A stretch of 64,000 nucleotides of DNA from Biscogniauxia marginata (lineage: Eukaryota > Ascomycota > Sordariomycetes > Xylariales > Xylariaceae), in the NCBI GenBank assembly GCA_022695795.1, contig MU404071.1, positions 62,001 through 126,000 on the forward strand. The letters are read 5' to 3'. Of the stretch, positions 35,640-48,890 are shown in pieces (within the stretch, counting starts at the first letter, position 1; each line of letters opens with the position of its first letter). Below the pieces are notes generated by a model that saw nothing but the letters and a program-made list of their open reading frames with translations, was not told the DNA's origin and ran no database searches. The translations under genes and the position numbers were made by a program.

Positions 35640-38600
35640 AGCGGTGGAAATCCTTAATCTTATTTGTCAGGTTTTTTAAATGCTTAAAAGGTTCCTAAGT
35701 ATTCTTTTCGGGTAGGTAATCTTTCCATTTAACAAAATATTATAATTAATTATTAATTTTTTTTAAATTTAATATTTTTTCGACTTTATATTTATTAAGA
35801 TTCTTTTTAAATTTTAATTGTTTTTTTGGCGAGGCGTTTTTTAGTACTGGTTTTAAGAGCGAAATATGAAATATAAAATGTATTTTAGATCTCTTTAATA
35901 ACGAGAGTTTATAATTAACTTTTAAAATAACTTTTTTAATTTTATAAGGTTTTAATTTCTTAAATTCGAGTTTCTTGTTAGGTCGTTTTATTTTAATTTA
36001 AGGTGTTTTTATTATTATGCCTTGTCTTTAACGGAGTAAGTAAACCATGTCTCCTTTTTTGAGAATTGGTCCCTTAATTCTTTTTTTATTATAGTATTCG
36101 GTTATTCTTTTTTGGATAAATTATAATTCTTTTTATAGTCTTATTTATATTACCTAGATCTTTTTAAATAATATTTTTACTCGAGGAGCTACTATTATAG
36201 TGTTTAGTGTTTTTATAAGTTTAAACGGTTTCTTATGGACTTCTACTTTTTGGCTATATACCGCCTCGTGTGGTAATAGCTTTATATCTTTGTTAATTAA
36301 TGTATTATATGCGATTTGGGTTATAAGTAATAATTTTATTTAATTATTTATTTGCTAGTTAATATAACTTTTAAAGTATTGTTTAAATGTTTAGTTAAGC
36401 CTTTTTATTTGTTTATTTGTTTAAGGATAATACATTATAAACAGTTTTTATTTAATTCCTATTCGTTTTATTAAGCTAGTCCAAAACTTTAACGTAAATA
36501 GTTTATTTTTATTTAAAATAATGCGTTTTAATAGTCCATATTTATTAATATACTTTCTTAAAAAGTTGAAAATTAATTGTTCTATTATGCTTAATTCGTT
36601 AAATAATAAGAAGTAGGCGTATTTCGTGAGTTTATTAACAATTATCTATATATTGTTATAATGTACTCTTGTTATAAGATCCTTTAACTTTAAGAGTTTC
36701 ACTACGAAGTTCTATATAATTATATTTCATGCTTTATTAGGTATCTAGGTTGGTTATAATAGTTTATATGGTTTATATCGTGATACTTTAGCCTTATTAT
36801 AAATGTTGTAATTCTTTATAATTCTTTTAACTATTTATCGTATTTTTGGAAAGTCGAATTCCTTTTAAAGTCGTTTCACCGTTTTAAAAATCCCTTGGTG
36901 GCCATGTAGAGAATGTTCGTGAAATTCTTTAACGAATTCGTTTTACACTTGTTTTAATATGTATACCTTTTTCTTATATAAAAGAAGTTTATCGCTAGAT
37001 CCTTATTAAGACTGTAATTATTTTTCCTTTTAACTATAATTTTCCTTGAAACGTTGTTTCTAGTTTCTTATATTGATTCGTATATAAGTTAATATAATTA
37101 ATTTATTATTTTGTTGTTTAAACATCTAGATATTTCTTTTATTAATTTTTAATTTATAATCTCCTTTTTTGCTAAGAAGATCTATTTAAATATTTTCTTT
37201 TTTCTTGATGTATTAGATTTTGAAATTAAATTTAAACAAGAAAATCATTTAACGCTCGTGTTTTTAATTAAACGTTTATATTATTATAAATCGTGTAAGG
37301 TTCTTGTGGTTTAAATAGATATTAATAGGTTCCTTAGTTCCGCTAAGCCACGGTTCCCATTCTTCTAGTGCTTTAATGACTATTAATAATTCCTTGTTAT
37401 AAATTTAATAATTTAATTTAGCATTATATAATGCTTTAAATAGGTACGCGACTAGGTACTATTTCCTATTGTCTTTTAATTACTCCAGGACTGCTCTAAT
37501 AGCGAAATTTGAAGCGTTTGTCCTTAGTCGTTTCTTTTTATTTTTATTCGGAAGTTTACATATAACCTCGCTAGTTACGACTTTCTTTAGTTACTAAAAA
37601 GCCCGTCTAGCTTCTTTAGTGAAATGAAAAGCCTCTTTTGTTTTTACTAGGGTAATTAATTCCGTTAATGGTTTAGCGATACGCCTGAAATCTTTAATGA
37701 GTTATTTAACATAATTAATAAAGCCAAGAAATGCGCGTACGTTTATAACACTCTTAGGTTTTAGCTAATTCTTAACTGTTATTATTTTTCCCTTTTAAAT
37801 GCGAATTTCTCCTAGACTTATTATAAACCTTAAATAGTTTAGTTTCTTGACATGTTATTTATTTTTAGTTAAATAAACGAGTAAATTCGCTTTTTCCAAG
37901 GCTTCCAACATTTGCTTTACATGTTTTTTATGTTTTTTCTCGTTTTTTAAGTAAATTAATATATCGTCTAGATAAATAAATATAAATTTATTTAGAAACT
38001 TACGAAAAATTATTATAATTATATATTAAAATGTAGCGAGTACGTTAATAAGTCTAAATAACATAACTTTATACTTATAATATCTATATATCGTTCGGAA
38101 GGTTATATATTATTCGTGTCTTTTAGCTATTTTAATTATATAGTATTTATTATAAAGATCTAGTGTTATAAAGATTTAGGCCTTATTAATTTGTCCTCTT
38201 ATGAGTTTCATTAGTGGTAATAAATACCTGTTTTTTTTAGTTATTTTATTTAGGTGTCGGTAGTTAATTACTCGTTTTTACACTAGGTTTCTTTTTTTAT
38301 TAATATGTTATTTCTCGTTTTTGTCGACTTTAAGTATTATGATTGCCGGGTATCTTAACGAGGATTCGGATTTTCGAATATATCCTTTGTCGAGATCCTC
38401 CTAAATTCCTTTTTATAGTGCTTTTTATTTTTCTTAATTTATAAAATATATTAAAAACAATTTTAATTATTTTCCTTTTTTAAAATGGATTTAGTAATCT
38501 TATTAGTTATGTTTTAATAATTCTTTTTTTATTTTATTTTTAAATAATTTATAGAAACGGAGGTACTCGCGCGGTACTCTTTTCGTTAGATTTTTAGGTT

Positions 38601-41450
38601 TAATTACTCGAATTATATAAGCGATATGTTTCGTTTTTATATCTGTTTCTTTAAAGTCACTTGCGATATTTATCTCGTAACTCGTAACGGTTAACCCCTC
38701 CTGTTTTTAATCTTAATAAAGCGTATTTGTCTCGAAATTTATTCGTGGATTGCTTTTTTTAAGTTAATTTATTCTTAAGATCATATCGTGATTTAATATA
38801 TATATAATGTTAAAGATAACTTGTTTGAAATGTTTTTAAATAGTTATTAAGAAAGGAATTGTTTTTTTTAGCACTTTACTATTCTCGTAATTAAATATGT
38901 TTCTTTTAAAGTTTTATAACTTATATAGACTTTATTTATATACTTATAGTATTTTATTTTTTTAAATTACCTTTATTAAGATATAGTTTTTATTTGCTTT
39001 TAAATTTATTAAGGCTTTATACTCTCTTTTATTATACCTAACTCTAGTTATAATAGTATTATTAAGTCTTGACTAGACTTTATATAAAGACTTGTTATTT
39101 ATGGCTTCTTACTACCTTACTGGCGAAAGCCTTTACCGTTTTTTGGTTTTCTACGTCCCTTCCCTTTTGATTTTCTTTTTATTGTTATAACCCGGATGTC
39201 TTTCTATTCTTAAGCTTTTATAAAAGCGTGTTTCTAGTAATTATTACTTAAATAGTTTCTTTAATTACCCTTTATATAATAAGGGGTGAGAGGTTTATCT
39301 TTTATGCAGAATTTTGCACATTAAAACTTTAATTCTTTTTCGAGGGCCTTTTTATAGCTTAAATCCGTTTTATTAACTCGGAATTTTTTAAAGTTTTAAA
39401 TTATTTTTAAATAAAAAGAGTAATTATTAAGTTTACTTGTTAAAGGTATTTCGATGTCTCTCTTTAGGTTTATATTAATTTCTAGGAACTTCTCTTTTTT
39501 CTTGAAGTATGTTTTAATAATTTATTTACAACCTTATTTAGTCGCATATATTTTTACTTATTACTTTATTAAGTGTTTTTTTATAAAGCCGAATAAATTA
39601 ATGTTATATTTAGTTCGTTTTTCGAGCCATTATAGAAAATATAGTCCCTTTCATAATTCCCATAATTCTTCCTTAATCTCGTCTTCTTCGAAACTTGCTT
39701 CGAGTAAGTCGTGTACGTCGCATAATATCGAGATATAACACATATAACCTTTAACCATTACTTCGTAGCTTTTTTCGGAGCTTAAATAAAGATAACATAC
39801 TTTAAGGTAATATAACTATTATGGGGTGTTATCACAAATACACTTATTTTCTTCCGTGTTATTACTTTCTAGTTCTTAAGGATAATAACCGGCTTTATTC
39901 TTAAAACTTTTATGTACTTAATAAGCGTCGTTAGTATAAAAGCTTTAATATAACGATATATATTCCCTTAAGCTCTAATAAATATTATAGCTATTATTTA
40001 TATAAAGCCTCTAGTTTAGGCTATTATACTGGCTTTTTCCTTAATAGGTTTCGCATTTATCATTTTTATAGTGGCTTTAATGTAAATCACTATGGTTTAA
40101 CTTAATTCCTAAGTCGTATCCTAATTTGTAGTTATTACATACATATAATAATTCGCTTTCATTATATCTTTATTTAGCTTGTTTTGGTGTGAGATGTCCT
40201 AAATACAAGTGGTTATCCTTTAGGTATTTTTTGCGATTAATTTAATAAAATCCATAAATTCCTTTTACAAGAGCCTTTTTAATCTTTTTTACCTTAATAG
40301 TATTAATAATAAATACTTGGTTTATTTCCTTATTATTTTTAAATTGAATCCTTGCTTCGGCGACTCTTTTCTCAAGTTAAGAAATCCCTCCTATTTTTAG
40401 TTCTTATTTCTTAAGACTTCGATATTCGTTTTTATAATATCTTTTTTTTCTGCAATTAAAACACTTAATAGTTGATTTGTCTTGTTTTTTTTGTTCTTTT
40501 TAAATAATATTAATTTTAATGAGATTTGACTTTGTTCCCGTACCTTTTCTGGTTCCGGCACCACTTTTATGATTTCCTCTTTTAAGCTAGTTACCATTCT
40601 TTTATTATACTATCTTTTTCTTTTTAAAGTACCGTTCGAAGTTCTCGTTATTAATAATAATTACTATTATAACGTAGTTATTAAACTTCTCTAGGTTCCT
40701 TTCTTTATATAGGTTTGTTTTATATAACTTATCCTTTATATGGTTTTTTAACCTTTAATAAAACAAGTAGTATAGGCTTTCGATAGGTAGTTGTAACTAA
40801 CTTACGAGTTTTTTAAACTTAATAGCATAATTTAAAGCCTTCTTATCTTATCGTAGTTTATAAAGTCGAGCTTCGGCTTATTACTTAAGAATTAAATTAC
40901 TAAATATAAACTTAAGTTATTTTTTAAACTCCTTATAATTTTTGAAGACTTTCTTCGTGTTTTTCTAGGCGTTTAATTTGTTTTTTAAATGATTTTTTAA
41001 CACTAGTTAAAACCAAGTTAAGGCGGTTCCGGCGAGGAGCTGGGATACCGTGAAAACCTTTTATTCTTTAATAGTAATCGTTTTATAATAAAACCGTAAA
41101 TAAGTTCTAACTTAAATTAAAAATCCTTTTAAATCGCTTAACCCATTATATTTACTAAATGTAATTAATTTAAAACCCTTTACGTTAAGGGTTGTCATAT
41201 TGTCGTCGTCGTCCGAGTTATTAGGGTCGTTATCGTTTAAAGGTGATTAGGGTTGTCTTGCTTATTTGTCTTTTTCCTTAGGCATTTCTTCCTCCTCCTT
41301 TTCTTCTTCCTCAAATGCTTCTTCTTGTTAATCTTCCGAGATATCCTCTTATAACTCTTTTTTAATTACAACTATAATAAATTCTTATGTTAATTCCTTT
41401 AAACCTTTTAATTATATTATAAAAAAACCTAAAGTTTTCGTTTAAAAGCT
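35640..41450 (-). pseudogene. E5 degenerate gag-pol polyprotein
   Basis: Decayed polyprotein on the minus strand with all domains in the usual order. The zinc knuckle near 40,440-40,490 still shows CFNC but has lost later ligands. Reverse transcriptase YLDD is intact. The chromodomain reads YFVKW with a following acidic-basic helix. A 66-codon open piece at 40397-40597 is a frame-shifted shadow of the gag C-terminal region. Confidence 0.75.
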
Positions 41451-41586
41451 TATTAATTGTTATTCTTTTACTTATTTCTTTTCTTATTACCCTTTGGTTT
41501 TAAGGGGCATGCTTATCTTAGAATTGTTTAACTGAAAGTCCCTCCTCTTGAACTAATATTAAACATTAATTAAGGAGCTATTAAAA

Positions 41587-41943
41587 TGTAACGAACCTCC
41601 CTATATATTCCTAGTTAACTAACTTTATAAGTAAGTACGTACTAGGTTTTCTTAATTTAAAAGTAACAATGGGTTAAGATTAATTCAAGGATTTATAATG
41701 TTATGTTTATTAAAAAGGTTTTAAGGTACTTTCATTATAATATTAAAAAGTAACTATAGTCTTAAATTAATAACTAAAAAACGAGAAACTAATTACACAA
41801 GGAAATTCTAATTTACTTATACTCGTCCTTCCTCTTATACAATTAACTAAATAATTAAATCTTAGGTTGCCCCACCCACTATTCACATATTCGATGGGGT
41901 CACGTGCGTGGCACTCGTTTCCCACTTTAGGAGTCTCGTAACA
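41587..41943 (-). repeat. E5 right (5') LTR
   Basis: 357 bp, from TGTAACGAACCTCCC to GTCTCGTAACA. It is better preserved than the left copy (keeps GGGGTCACGTGCGTGGCACT). Followed by target duplication CTTAT. Confidence 0.9.
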
Positions 41944-41948
41944 CTTAT

Positions 41949-44544
41949 TATTTATAATTTCTCGTTATTTTATTAGCAAGAGCTTTTATCGTTTTTTAGT
42001 TTTCCACGTTTTCTCTTTTTTAGGTTTTTTTAAGTCGTTATAATTTTAAAGTTTTTTTATTTTTAGGTTTTTATAAAAGCGTGTTTTTAGTAATTGTTAT
42101 TTAAATAGTTTTTTTAATTACTTTTTAAGTAGTAAAAAGTAAATAGTTTATTCTTTATATAAAACCTTGTATATTAAAACTTTAATTCTTTTTTAAAGGC
42201 CTTTTTATAACTTAAGTTTATTTTTTTATTAATTCGAAGTTTTTTAAGGTTTTAAATTATTTTTAAATAAAAGGTATAATTCTTAGATTTATTTATTAAA
42301 AATAACTCGATATCTCTTTATAAATTTATATATATTTTTAGAAATTCTCCCTTTTTTTTGAAGTATATCTTAACAATTTATTTATAGTTTAGTTTAGTCG
42401 CATATATTTTTATTTATTGTTTTATTAAATACTTCTTTACGAAATTAAATAGATTAATGTTATATTTAACTCGTTTTTCGAGTTAACGTGAAAAATGTAG
42501 TTTTTTTTATAATTCTTATAATTCTTTTTTTATTTCGAGTAAATTATGTATATTATATAGTATTAAGGTGTAATATATATAATTTTTAATAATTACTTTA
42601 TTATTTCTTTCGGAATTTAAGTAAAGATAATATGCTTTAAAATAATGTAATTATCGTGGGACGTTATTATAAATATACTTATTTTTTTCGTGTTATTATT
42701 TTCTGGTTTTTAAGGATAATAACCAGCTTTATTTTTAAAGCTTCTATATACTTAATAAGCGTTATTAATATAAAAGCTTTAATATAACAATATATGTTTT
42801 TTTATAATTTTATTATTCCATTTTTATTAAGTTAAAATGTTTCGTTTTTTAGTTATTTTATTATTTTTAGCTTTAATTTAAATTTTTTACTTAATAATTT
42901 ATTAAGCTAGCTAGTATTATTTATATAAAACTTTTAATGTAAGTTATTATATTTGCTTTTTCCTTAATATATTTCGCACTTGTTGTTATTATAATGGCTT
43001 TAATGTATTTTATTATAATTTAATTTAACTCCTAAGTTATATCTTAACTTATAAGTATTATACTCGTATAGTAATTCGTTTTCGTTATATTTTTACTTGG
43101 CTTGTTTTAGTATAAAATACCTTAAATATAAGTAACCGTGCTTTAAATAGTTTTAAAGGTTATCTTAATAATATTTATAATTTTCGTAAATTATAATAAG
43201 TAAGTAATAATACCTTAAGTAATGTTTATAAGCTTTTTTTATAACTTGAACGAATATTATTATTTTTTTGTTATTTTCGAAATGAATTCTTATTTTAAAG
43301 GTTTTTTTCTCGGGTTAAGAAATCCCTCCTATTTTTGGTTTTTGTTTCTTAAGACCTCGATACTCGTTTTTATAATGTCTTTTCTTTTTATAGTTAAAAC
43401 ACTTAATAGTTAATTTATTTTGTTTCTTTTACTTCTTTTAAGTAATATTAATTTTAATAAAGTTTAATTTAATTTTAATGTCTTTCTTTATTTTGGTATT
43501 ACTTTTATGATTTCTTTCTTTTTATTAATCGCCGTTTTTTTACTATATTGTTTTTTTCTTTTTAAAGTACCGTTTAAAGTTTTCGTTATTAATAATAATT
43601 ACTATTATAACGTAATTATTAAACTTTTCTAGGTTCCTTTTTTTATATAGGTTTATTTTATATAACTTATTCTTTATATGGTTTTTTAGTTTTTAATAAA
43701 ATAAGTAGTATAAGTTTTCGATAAGTAATTACGACTAGTTTATAAGTTTTTTAAACTTAATAACGTAATTTAAGGCCTTTTTATTTTGTCGTAATTTATA
43801 AAGTCGAGTTTCGGTTTATTACTTAAGGATTAAGTTATTAAATATAAATCTAAGTTGTTTTTTAAACTCCTTATAATCTTTAAAAACCTTTTTTATGTCT
43901 TTTTAAGCGCTTTATTTATTATTTAAGTGATTTTTTAATACCGGTTAAAACCAGGTTAAGGCAGTTCCGACGAGGAGCTAAGATATTATAAAAACCTTTT
44001 ATTTCTTAGTAATAATTATTTTATAATAAAATTATAAATAAGTTCTAGCTTAAATTAAAAATCCTTTTAAATTACTTAACTTATTATATTTATTAAGTAT
44101 AATTAATTTAAAACCTTTTATATTAAGAGTCGTTATATTATTTTTGTCGTTTAAGTTATTAAAGTCACTATTGTTTAAAAGTGGTTTTAGTTATTTATTG
44201 TTAAAAGGTAAGGGTTATTTTGCTTATTTGTTTTCTTTTTTAAGTGCTTTTTCTTTTTCTTTTTTTTCTTTAAATAATTCTTCTTATTAAGTTTTAAAAG
44301 TGTTTTTAAGGCTCTTTTTTAGTTATAATTATAATTAACTCTTATATTAGTTTTTTAAAATCTTTTTATTATATCGTAAAAGAATTTAAAACTTTTATTT
44401 AATAACTTATTAATTATTATTCTTTTATTTGTTTTTTTTTCTTGTTACTTTTTGGTTTTAAGGGGTATGTTTATCTTGAGACGATTCGACCGAGAGTTTT
44501 TTCTTTTAAACTAATATTAAGTATTAATTAAAAAGCTATTAAAA
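41949..44544 (-). pseudogene. E2 degenerate gag and pol start (5' part)
   Basis: Continuation of the E2 interior after the E5 insertion. Protease-proximal sequence lies at 41,950-42,400 and gag at 42,500-44,400. A zinc-knuckle-like patch is near 43,380-43,420. The stretch runs to the primer-binding side of the right LTR at 44545. No intact frame longer than about 60 codons. Confidence 0.65.
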
Positions 44545-44919
44545 CGTAACGAACCTCTTTATATGTTTTTAGTTAATTAACTTTATAAGTAAGTACGTAT
44601 TAAGTTTTCTTAATTTAAAAATAATAATAAATCGAGGTTAATTTAAGAGATTTATAATATTTTGTTTATTAAAGAGATTTTAAAGTACTTTTATTATAAT
44701 ATTAAGGAGTAATTATAGTTTTAAATTAATAATTAAGAAATTAAAATAAATAACTAAATATATAAGAAATCTTTTTCTTTTTATATATAATTTGATTTAA
44801 AATAATATCCGGTATTTTTTCTAATTCTTTATAATTCTTTATAGAAATAATAAAGAATTACCACGTAACAATTTCCATATAGTTACGTGTTTTAAAGAAA
44901 TCCTTGTTAACTCGTAACA
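44545..44919 (-). repeat. E2 right (5') LTR
   Basis: Runs from CGTAACGAACC to CTCGTAACA. Followed by target duplication CTTTA at 44920-44924, which matches 16570-16574. Confidence 0.87.
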
Positions 44920-45016
44920 CTTTATTCTTATTATTTTAAAATGAATTTTCGTTACTTTATAATGCTTTAATTTAAAATATGTTTTTATTATGCGGCTAAA
45001 ACTTATAATTATTACG

Positions 45017-45447
45017 TGTTACAAACCAACCAGGGTAAGTAATTAAATGACAGGAGTACTGTTTTTACTCTTCTCCTGTTCACACCGGACATGGATCTTA
45101 GAAGGGAAAGCAACCTATTGTCACGTGATATGAATAAGTGTAAATAAGACTTATTTATAAGTATTTAACATACCATTTATAAGGAATAAAAAACAAAATA
45201 AATAAGTATAAAAAGAACGGGATTTCTTATATATTTAATTAATTATTTTAGTTTTTTAGTTATTAATTTAAGATTATAATTACTCTTTAATATTATAATG
45301 AAAGTACCTTGAAATCTCTTTAACAAATAAGACATTATAAATCTCTTGAATTAACCTTAATTCACTATTATTTTTAAAATAAGAAAACCTAGTATATACT
45401 TACTTATAAAGTTAGTTAACTAGAAACATATAAAGAGGTTCGTTATA
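45017..45447 (+). repeat. Solo LTR (plus orientation) within the E1 interior
   Basis: Starts TGTTACAAACCAACC and ends GAGGTTCGTTATA, the RIP form of the usual CGTCACA end. No matching target duplication (TTACG before, ATATT after), so it is a recombined or deletion-joined LTR rather than a simple solo. Its first 160 bases are less mutated than the rest. Confidence 0.7.
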
Positions 45448-46840
45448 ATATTATACTTAACTCGTTTTTCGAGCTAGTATAAAAAATATAATTCTTTTTA
45501 TAATTCTTATAATTCTTTCTTTATTTTGTCTTTTTCGAAACCCGTTTCAAGTAAATTATATATATCGCATAATATTAAAATATAATATATATAACCCTTA
45601 ATAATTACTTCGTTATTTTTTTAAAACTTAAATAAAAATAATATACTTTAAAATAATATAATCATTATAAAACGTTATCGCAAATATATTTATTCTTTTT
45701 TATATTATTGCTTTTTAGTTTTTAAAAATAATAACCAGCTTTATCTTTAAAGCTTTTATATACTTAACAAGCGTTATTAATATAAAAGCTCTAATATAAC
45801 GATATATGTTCCTTTTTTAATTATTTTACCACCTTTAACTTTAATTTAAGTTCTTTACTTAACAACTTATTAAACTAACTAACATTATTTAAGCTTTAAT
45901 AAACATCGCAATTATTATTTATATAAAATTTTCGGTATAAGTTATTATATTTACTTTTTCCTTAATATGTTTTATACTTATTATTATTATAATAGCTTTA
46001 ATGTAATTCATTATAATTCGATTTAACTCTTAAGTTATATTTTAGCTTATAAGTATTATACTCGTATAATAATTTGTTTTCGTTATATCTTTACTTAGTT
46101 TATTTTAACGTGAAATACCTTAAGTATAAATAACCGTATTTCGAATAATCTTAAAAATTAACTTAATAATATTTATAACTTTTATAAATTATAATAAATA
46201 AGTAATAATACCTTAAATAATGTTTATAAGTTTTTTTATAACTTTAATAAACATTATAACTTTCTTTTATAAAGACTTCCTTGTTCTTTTTTACCTTAAT
46301 AATAATAATAATAAACACTTAATTTACCTCTTTATTATCTTCGAAATAAACCCTTGCTTTGAAGGTTCTTTTTTCGAGTTAAGGAATCCCTCCTGTTTTT
46401 GGTTTAAAACCTTTTATATCGGGGGTCGTCATGTTGTTTTCGTCGTTTAAGCTACTGGGGTCGTTATCATTTAAAGGTGGCTCCGGCTATCTATTTCTAG
46501 GAAGTAGGGGTTATTTTGCCTGTTTATTTTCTTTTTTAAGTGTTTTTTCCTTTTCCTCTTTTTTTTCCTTAAACGATTCTTTTTATTAAGTTTTAAAGGT
46601 GTCTTTTTAAGGCTCTTTTTTAACTGCAATTATAATTAACTTTTATATTGGTTTTTTTAAACCTTTTTATTATATCGTAAAAGAATTTAAAGTTTTCGTT
46701 TAAAAACTTCTTAATTATAATTCTTTTATTTGTTTTTTTGTTACTCTTTAGTTTTAAAAGGTATATTTATCTTAAAACGATTTAATTAAAAGTCTTTTCT
46801 CTTAAATTAATATTAAGCATTAATTAAAGAGTTATTAAAA

Positions 46841-47289
46841 TGTAATAAACCTCTTTATATATTCCTAGTTAACTAACTTTATAAGTAAGTACGTACTAAG
46901 TTTTCTTAATTTAAAAGATTTATAATATTTTATTCGTTAAAAAGATTTTAAGGTACTTTCACTATAATATTAAAAAGTAATTATAGTTTTAAATTAATAA
47001 TTAAAGAACTAAAATAAATAACTAAATATATAAAAAATCCTATCCTTTTTATACTTATTTTCCTTTATATATATTCTTTTTATTTAATATATTAAATATT
47101 AAGAGAATTAGACTTAATTAAATAAACACCTTTAATTCTCTTTATAATTAGTCTTAATCAAATAAATACCTCTAATTAGGTCACGTGATGTTACATTACA
47201 TTATAAAAGGGGATTAGTAGTCTATATATTCTTGGTCCGTGTTTAACTACCCCTGCTAGAAACCCTTTCAACACAAGTGGTTCGTAACA
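46841..47289 (-). repeat. Right (5') LTR of E1
   Basis: Runs from TGTAATAAACC to GGTTCGTAACA, collinear with 15965-16393. The end near 47,160-47,289 has almost normal composition, while the same part of the left copy is strongly altered. Confidence 0.8.
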
Positions 47290-47308
47290 ATATAACGGTG
47301 TGGCTATT

Positions 47309-47770
47309 TATTACGAACCATGGGATTAAAGAAGTCTTTAACAAGGGTGTTAAGCACAGATCAAGAATATAAAGAACAAATAGTTTAAGTTAAAAGTGCG
47401 ATATAACGTCACGTGGTATAAATTCCCATAAATTCGGGAATCTATAAAAATCTAGTATATTAAATCCTCGAGAATAAAAAGATTTAGCGATATTCAACAT
47501 ACTAAAACAAGAAATATAAAAAATAAAGAATAAATATAAAAAAGGCAAGATCTCTCGTGTAATTAATCTCTTTTTTTTTTAACTATTAATTTAAAATTAT
47601 AATTACTCTTTAATATTATAATAAAAATACCTTAAAATCTCTTTAACGAACAAGACATTATAAATCTTTTAAATTAACCTTAATTTATTATTACCTTTAA
47701 AATAAGAAAACCTAATACGTACTTACTTATAAAGTTAATTAATTAAGAACATATAAAGAGGTTCGTTATA
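47309..47770 (+). repeat. Solo LTR (plus orientation)
   Basis: Starts TATTACGAACCATGG and ends GAGGTTCGTTATA. Flanks CTATT (47304-47308) and TTATT (47771-47775) would be a target duplication that differs by one C-to-T change. No interior follows, so it is a solo LTR. Confidence 0.65.
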
Positions 47771-48504
47771 TTATTATAATAACGAGATTTATGTGAATTA
47801 AGTTTAATAAATTACGTACATAATAACTTATATATATTTATTTTAGAAATTAATTTATAATTAATTTACTTTTTAATAATATAAATAAATAAAAATATAT
47901 TTTATAAATGTTTTATTTATATATTTATTTATATATTTATTTAAATTTTAATATAAAAATATATATTATTAAATAAATTAAATAAAAAGAGTTATAAATA
48001 TAATTATTTAATTATATTAAATTTATTTTTATAAATAATTTATATTGTTATTTTTTATAATTATTATTAAATAGTATAAATATATATATTAATTTAATTT
48101 TAATAATTTTAAATTTAATTTTTGTTTTATTTATTTTATTTTATATAACCTTTTAATTTTTTAAAATAAAATAAAATTATAAAATTTATATAAAAACTTG
48201 TAATTTTTTATTTATAATATATTTTATTATAATTTTAACTTTTTATATAATTATAAATAAATTCTTTTTATTAATTTAATTTAATAATATATTATTTAAT
48301 AATTTTAATTTTATATAATAAAATTTAAAATATTTTAAACTTTATTTATTTATAATTTATTATAATTTTAATTATTAAAAAACATTTATATAACATTAAA
48401 ATTAATTAATTATTATTATTATTTAAATCCTTTTTTAGTTTTTTAATGTGTAATTTAAATTATTAAATATCTTTTTATTTTTATTTTTTTTATTTTTTTT
48501 TGTT
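47771..48504. other. Extremely AT-rich gene-free stretch
   Basis: Almost only A and T, with runs of AATTTA-like words and many chance palindromes. No coding, LTR or RNA signature seen. Probably repeat DNA mutated beyond recognition. Confidence 0.6.
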
Positions 48505-48890
48505 TTAAAAGTAATAATAAATCGAGGTTAATTTAAAAGATTTATAATGCCTTATTCGTTAAAAAGATTTCAAGGTATTTTTATTATAATATTAAAAAGT
48601 AACTTTAATTTTAAATTAATAATTAAAAAACAAGAAATTAATTACATGAAAGATCTTGTCTTTTTTATATTTGTTTTTTATTTTTTATACTTTTTACTTT
48701 AATATGTTAAATACTTATTAAATTTAACTAAATTCTAAATTACTTTAGATTTACTTATTATTACTCTCTTTAAATCTTAGATTTATTGAGATCTTAGTTA
48801 CGTAATGTTATATTACATCTTTTTTTAAGCAACTTCTCTCGGGATATTTTTAACTTGTTTCGCTCTTTATTTATAAGTTGGTTTATAATA
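48505..48890 (-). repeat. Truncated LTR (minus orientation)
   Basis: Contains the LTR core words (AATAATAAATCGAGG, CGTTAAAAAGATTT) and an end GGTTTATAATA comparable to the solo LTR that ends at 51618. The TGTGACGAACC start is missing and replaced by T-rich sequence. Confidence 0.6.

Larger units (their letters stand above)
34548..41943 (-). mobile_element. E5: chromodomain Ty3/Gypsy element (minus strand) inserted in the E2 interior
   Basis: LTRs 34548-34903 (356 bp) and 41587-41943 (357 bp) are flanked by target duplication CTTAT (34543-34547 and 41944-41948). The interior of about 6.7 kb contains, in minus-strand order, gag with a zinc knuckle near 40,440-40,490, protease, reverse transcriptase with an intact YLDD box (37963-37974), integrase (36.2-37.0 kb) and a chromodomain (about 35,690-35,760) that keeps its core Trp. 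An accessory frame runs on the opposite strand at 35010-35519. After this element the E2 interior resumes. Confidence 0.9.
16575..44919 (-). mobile_element. E2: Ty3/Gypsy-type LTR element (minus strand) inserted in E1
   Basis: The left LTR is 16575-16698 plus 30358-30645, split by E3. The right LTR is 44545-44919. A 5-bp target duplication CTTTA is present at 16570-16574 and 44920-44924, which proves the pairing. The interior is 30646-34542 plus 41949-44544 (about 6.5 kb), interrupted by E5. The minus-strand order from right to left is gag remnant (41949-44400), protease/RT (32.8-34.5 kb), integrase (31.9-32.6 kb) and a degenerate chromodomain (31.3-31.4 kb). A 21-bp deletion near 33490-33500 removes the reverse transcriptase YLDD box that E4 and E5 retain. 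The left LTR is 37 bp longer than the right because of an AATTCTTT-rich duplication. Confidence 0.85.
15965..47289 (-). mobile_element. E1: outermost LTR retrotransposon (minus strand), heavily deleted and invaded
   Basis: Two LTRs of the same sequence class, 15965-16393 and 46841-47289, bound this element. On the plus strand each starts with a TGTAA(C/T)(A/G)AACCTC-like end and finishes in GTAACA. The right LTR is preceded by a TTATTAAAATG junction, the primer-binding side, so the element reads on the minus strand. After removal of nested insertions only about 1.7 kb of interior remains (16394-16569, 44925-45016 and 45448-46840), mostly from the gag end, so about 5 kb has been lost. Bases next to the two LTRs (GTACG and ATATA) do not match, so no target duplication survives. 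E2 sits inside near the left LTR. Confidence 0.75.

Noticed and set aside
39454..39738. Open frames of 60-97 codons inside the AT-rich island (for example 39454-39738, 43222-43413, 46220-46450)
   Set aside because: They are antisense or frame-shifted shadows of decayed gag-pol with strongly biased AT codons and no start context.
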